NCBI GenBank assembly: GCA_000727475.1
Contig: KL647288.1
Location: 161,510-225,509, forward strand
DNA from: Sarcocystis neurona
Taxonomy: Eukaryota; Apicomplexa; Conoidasida; Eucoccidiorida; Sarcocystidae
Length of the DNA stretch: 64,000 bases
Direction: 5' to 3'
Part shown: in pieces, positions 1 through 11,260 of the stretch
Layout of the letters: the number at the start of each line of letters is the position of its first letter
Numbering within the stretch: position 1 is the first letter of the stretch
The notes under the pieces: generated by a model
The model's database searches: none
The model's input: the letters and a program-made list of their open reading frames with translations, nothing else
What the model was told of the DNA's origin: nothing
Program-made: the position numbers and the translations under genes

Positions 1-8
1 GCTGTTGT

Positions 9-40
<32 letters not shown>

Positions 41-60
41 TTGCTGCTGCTGTTGTTGCT
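1..60. repeat. CTG/CAG triplet tract at the window edge
   Basis: Imperfect GCT/GTT triplets fill the first 60 bases. They read as Ala/Val, Leu or Cys on the plus strand and as Gln on the minus strand. This is the same repeat class that makes homopolymers in the exons further on. Confidence 0.85.
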
Positions 61-585
61 TGTTCTTTTTCTCCTTGTTTTGCTGGTCAATGCGGGGGCG
101 GGGAGTTTGGCCAGGAGGAGGAGTGCGAGCCGCTGCTGCAGGGGTCTGCGGGTTTGCTGCTGGTGTATCACGCGCCTGTGGACTGCGTCGTTCGGGTTCG
201 GCAGCGGCAGCAGGAGCAGCAGCAGCAACCTTGCAGCAGCAGTAGCAGGGAGAAGAGACAGAAGAACAGCGTCGACAGCGTGTTGAGGAAGGACCAGAAG
301 AAGGAGAAGGAGGAGAACAAAAAGAGAGGCTACTGCTGCAGCATTTCCCTTCGATACGGAGACGTGTTTCTCTTTCCCAAAGGCGCTGCCCTTTCATTCT
401 ATGCGGGCTCCTCTGCGACTTCAAAAGTATACCACAACCACCTCTTCTTCTTTTCTTATCGTAGACAAGTCATGTATGACGTTTTCAACGAGGATCTCTT
501 CTTCCCAACTTCCTTCGTTTCTATCACATCAAAATTTACCCGCCTGACGTTGCAGACACCGATGGATCTCCTTGCTTGTATATGA
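1..585 (+). CDS. Possible 3' end of a gene entering from the left edge (partial)
   Basis: The frame starting at base 1 is open for 194 codons up to the TGA at 583-585, with no stop before it. The first 60 bases are Ala/Val codons from a GCT/GTT run. Then comes an ordinary-looking stretch containing CEPLLQGSAGLLLVYHAP, a Gln/Ser tract at about 196-250, and a Lys/Glu-rich basic segment at about 255-335 (DQKKEKEENKKRG). The part after about 335 has mixed composition and may be past the true end. I do not recognise a family. Triplet runs are stop-free in several frames, so an open frame here is only weak evidence. It could be a terminal exon or chance. No start lies inside the window. Confidence 0.3.
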
Positions 586-599
586 ACGATCAAATCTAG

Positions 600-1330
600 T
601 TTTCATGTGTATCTATGTATATATATGTGTATGTATGTGTATATATATGTGTATGTATATGTATATGTATGTATATGTATGTATGTACGTGTATGTACAT
701 GTGTGTATGTGTATGTGTGTGTATATATGTATGTGTATATGTGTATGTGTATAATATATGTACGTGTACATATGTATGTGTATATATGTATGTGTATATA
801 TGTATGTGTATATGTATGTATGTCTGTGCATGTCTATGTATATATATATGTATGTGTACGTATGTGCATGTGTACGTATGTGCAGGTGTACGTGTGTGTA
901 TATATGTATGTCTAGGCATGTATATGTGTATGTATGTATATGTATGAATATGTATGAAGATGTATGTATATGTATGTATATGTGTATGTATGTATACGTG
1001 TATGTATATGTGTATGTGTATATATGTATGTGTTAGTGTACGTATGTGTATGTGTACGTATGTGTTAGTGTACGTATGTGTATATATGTATGTATATATA
1101 GGTATGTATATATGTATGTGTATGTATGTACATGTGTACGTATGTGTATATGTATAGACGTGTGTGCATGTATATCTATGTATAGGTGTACGTATGTGAA
1201 TTTGTGTACATCTGTGTCTATATGTATGTCCGTGTATGTATAGAGGTATATCTATGTATGTATCCGTATACACGTCTGTGTATATATGCATGTGTGTATA
1301 TGTATGTCATCGTACGTGTGTATGTATGCA
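600..1330. repeat. Degenerate TATG/TGTA microsatellite array, about 730 bp
   Basis: Irregular alternation of TATG, TGTA and TATA units with occasional CG interruptions (tacgtgtatg, tacgtatgtg). The array is stop-poor in several frames, so it generates artificial Tyr/Val/Cys/Met-rich (plus) and His/Thr/Ile/Tyr-rich (minus) reading frames. These are not genes. Confidence 0.9.
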
Positions 1331-4234
1331 TCTCCGTTTGTGTGGGGGTGTGGGCGTGGAGACCCGAATCAAGGGAAGATCTTTTTTGTCTGTGCGCATG
1401 GTGCTTCTCTTTTTGGACAAACTGCAATGTCCTTCTGTATAAATTGAGGGTCTGTCTTCCCTACTTGTACATATCTGCTTTCCCCGTATTTGCGTCTGCG
1501 CCGATATGCATGTACACCGGTGAGTAGTACACAGTCCCGTAGTATTTCTGTAAATGTGTACGTGGGAAGTTCAAGAAGGACTCAAAACTTCAAAACAGCA
1601 GTATATCTGCTGGATGTCTACTTTTCTCTGTCTCTCTGACTCGGTACGTGTATTACCCGTCTGTAGAATGTGTATATTTTGTATCGAAGCTCAAGTCTCC
1701 CATATGAATATATATATTTGGACTATACCCCAGGGCTTGTCTTATAAAAGAGATAGAGAAAGACTATATATACATACACACATATATATATGTATATAAA
1801 CACACATATTTATGTCCTTTCTTGGTATATATATATGTATAGACATAGTGGTCTACTTGAGCATATCTACACAGATGTCTATGTATACACACGTAGGGGA
1901 ACAGGAGGAGTACTTGTGTAACGTAGAGCTCCACATATATATAATATATGTGTTTACGTTTGTACTGCAGAACCTGTATGTGTATACATAGACATCTGTG
2001 TAGTAGATGTGTACATCATGTGGATATGCTCAAGTAAACCACTGTGCCTACACACATACATATATACCAAGAAAGAACATAGATATGTGTGTTTATATAC
2101 ATATACATATATATATATATGTATGTGTATGTGTATGTGTATGTATGTGTATGTATGTATAGTCTTCCTCTATCTCATATATAGGACACATGTATCTGTG
2201 TTTCCATATATATGTACGTACTTTTTCTCCATCGTCTATGCCTGTGTCTCCGTCTCTGTCTTCCTGTCTGTTTGTGTCTCTGCATAGGCCACCCACCGGT
2301 CTACATGTGCACCTCTGTTGCACGGGTATATATATGCGAGGTTAATGCATGGAGGTGTGTGTGGGAATTTCGAGCATGCGCCCGCATGCAGTCATTTTGT
2401 TGATATTGAGTCCTCTGGCTGCGAGTTGCGAGTCTGTGCCGACGCCTCGTGTAGGAGCCACCAGCAGCCACCTGTGGACGTGGACAAGGATGTCGCATGC
2501 AGATAATTCTGCCCCATTCTGGTGGACATATGTAGCCATATCCACGTGTGTGTATGTACAGCGATATGTGTACGTAGGCCTGCGGGTCTGAGCGTCTGTA
2601 GAAATGGCGTGCCAGTCTTTAAAGCAGCTCCTCCACACACCGGCTTCTTCCTGCACAACCACGCCCCATCACCTAATCTTACTATACACAATAGATGTAT
2701 ATATAATAATCCATGGACAACCACCTGTCTATGTCTACGCGTTTTCGTACACCTACTTATACTCATATAAACTCACTACATACATATATATATGTACGTG
2801 TATGAGGGTACAGGAATCTGTGTGGCAATAGCATATATATAAAACACATACAGTTATCTCTGTGGATACGCGTATATATATATAGGCACGTAGTGGTGTG
2901 TATATGTGTGTACCTCCGTATGCCTTTGTACAGCCGTATAAACTCGTCATATATATTCGTGTATAAACGTGTGTGTAGAGGTGTCTGTGTGGCAAAACTA
3001 TATATATACACGTATATGTATACGCGTGTGTATACGCATGTGTGTATGTCTGCGTCTCTACGTACGCCTTCGTACAGTCGTATAAACTCAATATGTAGAT
3101 TCACAAGTATCTCTGTAGCAATAGAACTTACACGTGTGTGTGTATCTGCGTATATATAAGCACGTGTGTATGTGTGTATATGTGTGTGTGTGTATCTACG
3201 TACTCCAGTGTATAGCTATCTGTGTCTATAGATAAATGGAGATGCGTATAAAGATATACGTGGTTCGGGGGGGGGGGGGGGACGCATATATCTGTCTATA
3301 CGTGTATATATATGTCCATATAGATGTATAGATATATAAATGTATATAAACATGTATATGTCTATACCTATCTCCGTATGTATGTATGTACGTATATATA
3401 TATGTCTATATAGATGTATCTCTATATAAATGTAGAGATATATAAATGTATATAAACATGTATCTATAAACATGTATATATCTGTATCTATTTATGTATG
3501 TATATATATGTCTATATATTGATGTGCAGGTCTACGTGAGAAGGAAAAAGAAATATATATATATATATATGGACACTGGGTGCTCGTAAGTAGTATACTA
3601 TCGTCTTGTCTTGTTCAGGTCGTCTTGTCTTTTGAGGCTGAAAGAAAGCGACGTTCTTTCGAGACGAAGGCTGCGTGAATAACAAGTGTTTGTGGGGAAA
3701 CAGACATAGAAGTACATGTATATATATGCACACAAAGAAGTGTATACACACAAAGATGCGTATTAAAATTCAAACTATACGGAAAACAGGTTGGGTACGT
3801 TGCACAGCAAACACTGCGTCTTCATCACAGCGTCTCCTACGTGCGTCACGAAGAGACCGGAACGAAATATTTGCGTGTCGTCAATTCGTGTGTCTCTCTG
3901 TAAAACTCCACACCTTATTCACACTTCATACATATATATGTGTATGCGTGTGTTTGTGTGTTTTCTACATATGTATATCTCTTTATATGTCGTCCCAGTA
4001 CTCAAAGTACAATCTCCCTATGACGACGTACTTGTGTGTATATATATGTATGACTGTGTGTGTATGCATCTCACCCGTCTGCTGCGCACATATATATATA
4101 TATGTGTATATGCGAGCGTGTATACTGCCATTAGTGTACACGTTCCCTCGGTTCGTACGTGTCTATGCAGGTCGAGAGATTCAGTATGTCGACTAGCGTT
4201 GATGTGTGGTGGCTGTTTTTCTCTTTTGTGTGTT
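1331..4234. other. Repeat-rich intergenic stretch without a supported gene
   Basis: Short TATA/TATG blocks recur at about 1760-1800, 1930-1955, 2085-2165, 2780-2885, 3000-3030 and 3295-3520, separated by unique sequence. Reading frames are under about 175 codons and composed of microsatellite translation. I saw no domain, RNA gene or mobile element. Confidence 0.6.
3267..3281. repeat. Run of 15 G
   Basis: A pure G homopolymer inside TATA-rich DNA. A length error in the assembly is possible here. Confidence 0.9.
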
Positions 4235-5400
4235 TTTGCCAGGGAGGGCAAGGAGAAGCTGGAATGACTGGCGACAGGCGTTGCATCCCTGTGCAGCACC
4301 AGCAAGAGAACGAGCAACTTCAGCAGCAGGAACGTCTTTTGAAGCAGCTTCTGAGCCAGACGGACCAGCAGCAGGTCCTGCTGGCGTTCGTATCCTGCAG
4401 GGACAGCTAGCTGCAGCAACGCCTTCTGATAGTTCCCCTAGCAGCGCGCAGGCGCTGCAGCTGCCACGTAAATCCTCAGAAACAGCAGCAGCAGCAGCAG
4501 CCCTGCTGTCTCCTGCCAACACTAGGCGAGCAGCGGAAGCAGCAGCAGGAGGAGCAGCAGCAGCACCAGTGGCGGCAGGGCAGTGTCAGCAGTGTGACGG
4601 GAGGAGTTTTGACAGCAGCAACAGCAGCAGCGCTACCAGTGCAACAGCAGCAACAACGGCAGGAGCAGCCGCAGTGTCGGGCCAGCAGGAGAACTCCTCC
4701 AAGCGATTCAACCACTGCAGATGCGTCAGGCCAGGCCGGCAACACGGCGGCAGCGAGTGAGCAGCAGCAGCAGCAGCAGCAATATCGCACGTCCACAGCA
4801 GCAAGAGCAGCAGCAGCGAACGCAGCAGAAAAAGCAGCAGCTGCGACAACACCAGAAATTTGCAGGCATAGCAGCAGCAGTAGTGGCCTGATGGCTACTT
4901 TTGCAAGGTAGCATGAACAGCCCTGTTGAGAACGCTAGCGAGATAGCAACAGCAGCAGTCACAGCAATTGCAGCAGCAGTTGCAGTAGCACGTGTAAAAC
5001 CGTTCACGGGGAAGCAGCAGCATCTGCAATATCACCAACACCAGGAGGAGCAGTGGTAATAACAGCAACGACTACTGGCTGGACCAACACGGCAGCGAGA
5101 CTGCAACAGCAGCAGCAACAGCAGCAAAGAAAGAAGCGGTAGACACAGCACTGCAGCAGCGCGGGTGGAGCAGCAGGAGCAATTACAGACCTCGTAACAG
5201 CAGCAGCTATTTTGCTGCGGAAAGACGGAAGACTTTCGATACTGCCAGCTGCGTTTGCTGAAGCAGCGCATCTAACGGCACCGACGAGTGCCCTGCTGCG
5301 TCTCTACTGCGCTGCTGCGGCTACTGAAGCCACCCATGTAGCCGCCGGACTTGTCCCATACACAAAGCACTGCACGCTCACATTTCGTTCTTCCGACTGA
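4235..5400 (+). CDS. Candidate spliced gene, Ala/Gln/Ser-rich protein of unknown function
   Basis: Several protein-like stretches follow each other in different plus frames, as expected for short exons. After a possible acceptor (tttttgccag, ending about 4240) comes a Gln/Glu/Leu coiled-coil-like run, QENEQLQQQERLLKQLL, at about 4308-4362. A Pro/Ser/Thr/Ala/Gln-rich segment at about 4660-4909 ends at a good donor, aag|gtagca, at 4909/4910. The last stretch, about 5160-5400, contains AILLRKDGRLSILPAAFAEA and LVPYTKHCTL before a TGA. Short Gln and Ala runs are the type seen in the certain genes of this window. I do not recognise the family, and exon boundaries are not resolved. Read-through of triplet DNA by chance remains possible. 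Confidence 0.33.
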
Positions 5401-8400
5401 ACTACTTCTACTCTTCTCAGCAGAGCTGCCGTTCTCGTAGATTGAAACGCCCTACACTCCTCACAAGCAGGTACACATACACCGGCGGACAGAGCCATAA
5501 GGTCGCTTCCTGTAGAGACACATGAAGCGGACGTTGCACGCCACATGCACTTCTGTGTCTATAGACTGCATAGGAGGCGTGCACACGTATACATATATGT
5601 AGGTGTCTCTCTTATATATATATATATGCATGTATCAGCTTCTACGCGTAGGTGGCCACACCGAAAGCTGCTGCTGGTGCGGCTGCACTGGTTGCGTAGA
5701 GAGAAGCTGCTGCCTTGGCGTGTACTGCCAAAAGACCAGCAGAGAAGACAGGCGTTCAACCTTCTAGCTCTGCTTCTACCTCTGTAAGGGGCAGATGGAA
5801 ATGCATCCATTTGCACGGCGGTGCTCTCTACCTTACTTTAAGTTTCGACATTTCTCGTTCCGGAAGCCGTTCACGATTCATACGGACACGCGTGCACGTG
5901 CACACGCGTGTACTTCCACGACGGACATACATACATATATATATATATATATATTTCTCGTGTGGGTGCTGGTGAGAACTACAGCATTTTTCTTCATTTT
6001 ATGCAGGTCGGTACTATCCACTACTTTGTTCATCTGAGTCGCGAATCTATCTGCACACTTGTGCGTGCATGCCTGCAGCGCATATGCGGTTTATCGCACT
6101 GGGCAACGAACTGCACGGAGAATTCTAATTTTGGTAGTATTCGGCAGGTGGCAGAGCACATGGGTAATGTACCGCGTGTTATAAAATGTACACACAAATA
6201 CGCTGTTGCGCCTACTATATAAGTGGATGGTGCTTGGTTCAGTACTGCATTGTGTAGGTTTCATAGCATATTGAAGGACGTTCCTCTATAATACAAGTGT
6301 GTAGTATAAGACGTAGTGTGCTGAATACAAATGTTTTATTATATCAGAGTAGGTAACTCTGGATAAAAGGTTGCGTAACAACTCCTTGTATACGGATTTG
6401 TGTGAGAGACATTGTGTATATACTGTAGGTGGCGCAGCATCTGTACGTATAAACAACGAACACATGGAGACGCAAGAAGAAATGTTGCGTTTTTTGACGG
6501 CGGGAAGGAGTGTGTACTTTGCTGCGGTGAAAGCATCCCCTGCACACGAAATGGAATGTGAATCCCACGGACGAAATGAGGAATCCACGCTTCACGTGTA
6601 TATATAAATATTTATGCGCGTGTGTAAAAGTGCATACTTTGTTGAATCTTCACACGTGTGTGTGTATTCGTGCACACATATATACGGTTGGATGTGACAT
6701 GTAGTTTGAAAACATGTGTGTGGTGCTGTATACATTTATAGACGCGTAAATACAGATGTGTACTTGTTGAGGATACCTACGTATTTTATCTGTAGACGTG
6801 CCGATTTGCACGCAGACGCGTGGACTACAAGAACTTGAATAATCCCTCCATACCTTGAGAGGTGTGTCCCTACATATATATTTCAAAAACTGAAGGTCTG
6901 CAGAAGCAAGCAGTGGAACGCTTTCCGAGTGAAACCCTGTATAGTGGATGTACCTAGATTCCACATAGAAAACTGGTAAACACTCGCCGCACATTTCGTC
7001 CCATAAGAAAGAAAAAAGGACAGAAAAGAGCTGACGTGCAATTCATGCGAGAGTGCCAGGGAAGACAGAAGCAGCAGCTGCGTGTCACGTTACCAAATAC
7101 GCTAGAACGGAGGACGGCTTCTTCCAAATGTTTCACACAATATTATTCGCTGTACAATTCGCAAGAATGGGTGACTCAAGACGAAAGTGTTAAAGAAGAC
7201 GTAAACGTCTAAAGTAGGGAGAACAATATTTCACTTCCGTGTACATCTGCCGACACCGGAAATATTGAAATGTATGTGTTACTAAGTGGACCAGAAGAAG
7301 GACACGTTTTAGTTCTAAATACTCGGAGGCCAAAATGTAGAGACGGGCCCATTACGATTGAGAGAGAAACTGACTTCACTGTCGCGTTAACTTTTGGGAA
7401 GAAAGAAAATTCAGTGAGGTGCACGAATCGGGATGTCACACATTTCCGTGTTCCCGCCGAAACAGCGGAAACAAAAGCTGCACGCATCTTCTAAAGAGAT
7501 CATGCTGCACGTAAGTCTCCAGAAGGCCCTTTTTGTGGCAAATGGACACTCTACATGTCCTCGAGATGTACGAGATTGTTTCGAGTGGACCGAAGTACCT
7601 GCGACAGCCGCGCGCACATATATACATGTATACATATCTGTGTACGTGTATTTGTATATATTCATGCGTATGCGAATATGTGTCTATCCTTAGGAGAAAA
7701 GATGACGCTGTACGAAGAGAATCCACACGATATTTAAGGTTCGCCCAAAAGCACTGTTCACCAAGCGTTCAGAGTCGCCGACGCTGACGCATTAAGGGAA
7801 TGACGCAGTGCCAAACCAGAGAGCATGCCTAAAATGTGAATCCGGGTGAAAAGGGACGACGAGAGGCATCACAACTAATTATATGCAGCTACGCCCTTGA
7901 GTAGTTCTGCTCCCACTTCGGTAGGAGTGGCACTGAATGAAGCGGAAAGGAACTTCATTCCAGAACCCGGGCGACTCGACACATTTTCGATGGTCACTAG
8001 CCAAAACTGAAACTGAGTGTCGTCACATTTCGCTGCAAGGAAGTCCGTGACGACTTGGACACGAGGCGACAATAATGCCACTTCCCATGCGTATATGTTG
8101 TAGCAGAAGGTTGTCACACATACGTACAATTGTGTACCTATTTCTACTGGACGAACATGGGCCAATGGGTCAGCAAATATGTGGCCGGGCTGAGCCTATG
8201 TGATACACTGGTTCTTCGCATGTGGAAAACATATGTAGGTCAGTTCGAGGAGGTCCTTCTATCGACTCGACGCAGCAGTCACTACCTCAGGCGTAACGCG
8301 ATTATTTGCTGTTTGCCAAAAGCACTGGCAAGGAGAGCAGCACGCGATGGCAGTACTAGGTGGTATCCTGTGAATGTGCAGGACACATTTTGGTGCTTGT

Positions 8401-11260
8401 CAAGAAAACTAGGGGGGTGCTCAGCGAGCGATGGCAGCGGGACGTGGTGAATTTTGAATGCGCAGGACACACTCGATTTTAACGTATAGATGCTGGTGAC
8501 ACACTTCATGGAAAGGAAGGAATGTTCGACGTATCAACGTGTAGAGTCCCATCGACGCTGGAGTGTAAAAGATACACACACATATATATATATATGCATA
8601 TATATGCACACTCGGTTGCATTACGACGAGGAAAATGCCGTTCCGACACCTGCGCGAATGCCTCTGTAATTGTGAAACAAATTGATTGACGCTCCAGGGG
8701 CGAAGGTGCCGCAAACAAATATTCTAATATATGCACCTGCATACTTGTCTACTTACAAATGGATTAGCGGAAACACGTACTACACATACAGCGTGCAAAT
8801 ATGTTAGAAAACTGCCGTGCACCTATGCACGCGAGTGTCACAGGAAAAGGCAACTTCTACTTCTACACATGCACTCTTTGAAGAGGTGTGCCACGGCGAT
8901 TCACGAAGTGTCTCACAGTGTCGTTCCTTGGGAAAGGCTGTGGTGTTGTCCTTTCTGTACACGTACATGTGTATGCACATATATTTGAGGTATCTGCCGG
9001 AGGAAGGGCTGCGATGCGTATATGTTGCCGTTTTGCAGCAGCCTTCGCGTCCCGATACTTTGTCTACTTTACTGTTTACTTACCACGTGTATCTTTTTCT
9101 GCACGGCCTCTAATTTAGCTTTCTGGGAAGTGGCATTTCTTCGTTTCTTCATCAAATGTATGTACGTCCTCGTCGCATTATTGTGCAACATCGGCGCTTC
9201 TGTTTACGGACACTCTTCTCAAGTCGGCCGCGGTGCACACTGTTTAAATTGGTCCGTCTGTTTGATTTCCACTTCGACGCCGGGCAACACAACGGCACCT
9301 GCCGCAGTCCGTGATGGAATGGCATGGAGAAACAAAAGGATTCTCACGTAGGAAGATCCAGAAAAAATTGGCAGAAGTACAAAGAGAGTGTAGCTTGTAC
9401 ATGCATCGAGCGGAGGTCTGCTACGGACTGTCTAATAAATTGTCCATTCCCGATCCACTGAGCCCACCGGACCCCCAGTTGAGACGGCAGAATGATGAGA
9501 TACACTTATTACTGCTATTACTACAAAAATTACTGCTGCTACTCCTACCTCTACCACCGCTACAAACTTGCATTGTTCAGACCTTATGTACAAATTCGCA
9601 GCTTATCCTTGTCCTTACGTCCTCTCTCCTCGATGTTACATCACACGGGAAAAGTCCACCAGTTCCCTCCACACACAGGTTTCGTCTACAGTATTTGTCT
9701 CCGTCCGTGAAACGCTGAGCCGCCTTTCATTTCTGCAGGTGTGCATGACGGCATCACTCGCGCCGATCCGCAAGCGTAGCCACGCGCGCAACGGCGCACA
9801 AGAACGACATGCGCCTACGCGCGGCGGTACGTCGGCGCGGGTCAAAGGGCTAAAACGGACGCGTAAAGGGTTCCGGTTCGCAAATTTCCAGTTTACCCCG
9901 CAAAAATGCCTGACACGCCGCATCGAGGGCAGGGAATCGAGGGGAGGCTTGCATCTTGTCCTGCGGTGATCTCGAGTGTACGGAGACCCTTATTTCCACG
10001 TGTCTTGACGCTAGCTTGATGGCTAGTAGTCCTCATGAGGTGGCACGCTGAGTGTGGAGCCGTTTTTTACCTTGTGCGTTTCTCGACAGAATGTGCCGCA
10101 GAAGTGCACCTGCCTAACTTTGCCTCCGTCTGCGCTTCTAACTTGCTCAGGCAGAATCGCATTGTGCATTTGCAAGGAGAACAGGAGGAGGGGGGGGGGA
10201 CGAGGTCGGCAATTTCCCACTTCTGATTCACAAGTTGGGCCCCCGAACGGTGTGCGGGAGGGTTGGGACGGATCTGGCGACGGTCCATCCGTGTGGAGCT
10301 GCCGTGTCCGTACAGCTGAATGTCCCCGCGCTTCGCCAGCTTCGAGAATCTGCAGAGCAATAGTCCACGTCGAAATCCAGACATCACCACTACTGCGCCT
10401 GCTAGAAATACGTTTCGGCTAATGCTTTCAGCAACATGTGTTATTGATGACTTCGCAGACAAACTTCCGCGAAAAATGTCGTTCCACATATTCATGTTTT
10501 CTGTGAGTCTGACCAGTTTCCGTTAGAATTACAAGTCGTCGCGCCCTGGGAAAACCTGGGGAGGCCGCCTGGTCTGGTTCGGCTGACTTTCTCTCTTAGG
10601 CCCCCCATTGTGAGTGCGCCATGTTTCTCACCACGCGTAATTGGTTTCGTCCTTCTGCAAGGTCTTCCCTCTTATCCAGCTATTCAACCGTCTCATTTAA
10701 TCTCTTCTAAAATAATGTAGGGGCAACCTCCCAGCACGTGTCTTTTCCAGTTCTGGGGGAAAATCTCCAGCGTTTGAGGAGTTGTTTTTGTGTGCTATCC
10801 TGAATAGGCATTTAACCTCTCAGGGAAACTTCTTTGTTCTAGCTCCCGCAATGTATGACTCACGTGGCTGTGGAAAACAACTTTGCACCACAGCCGTCTG
10901 CCACACCCGAGACGTTTTCTGCCAATTTACGTGCGTATACAACGCTTTGTAACCACATACACATACACACATATGTATACTGCGCGTATGAACATTCGCT
11001 GCACGCTGACAACCACTCCTGGACTTCATGTGGATGATCCTTTGATGTATTTCCCTCCCCTTTTCATTGAATATGAGGTTTTCGTCCCACTCATCGAAAT
11101 GCTTTCCTTCTTGTATATGTGCCGGACTTCAGCCGCCGACTGCGCAGATTTTGCGCCTCGGTTTTCAAGCGTGTGTTTGTATCTTCTTTTCCTTTGACCT
11201 CACGCTGACCTGCGCTGCTGCTGCCGCTGCGTCGAATCCGCTCTTCACTTGTGATTCAAG
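5401..11260. other. Repeat-poor region upstream of the giant TTC7-like gene; no supported gene
   Basis: Nearly 6 kb of complex sequence with only short TA runs (about 5932-5953 and 8582-8610). The longest frames are about 100-145 codons in all directions, without recognisable domains, and several open with non-ATG codons. It holds the promoter side of the giant gene, but no core promoter element can be named. Small spliced exons or non-coding RNAs cannot be excluded by eye. Confidence 0.55.
8335..8470. repeat. Two-copy degenerate direct repeat
   Basis: A segment with cgatggcag, then tggt, then gaatgtgcaggacaca (about 8345-8392) recurs about 80 bases on as cgatggcag, then gtggt, then gaatgcgcaggacaca (about 8428-8471). 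On the minus strand the two copies translate similarly (VSCAFKIHHVPLPS and VSCTFTGYHLVLPS). Function unknown. Confidence 0.55.

Noticed and set aside
5..286. Plus-strand frame starting with about 18 Leu residues, like a membrane segment
   Set aside because: The Leu run is only the CTG phase of the triplet tract, and a different frame is open over a longer stretch.
596..1291. Minus-strand frame of 231 codons rich in His, Ile, Tyr and Thr, and its plus-strand counterparts
   Set aside because: It is plain translation of the TATG/TGTA microsatellite, which lacks stops in several frames; there is no non-repetitive residue pattern.
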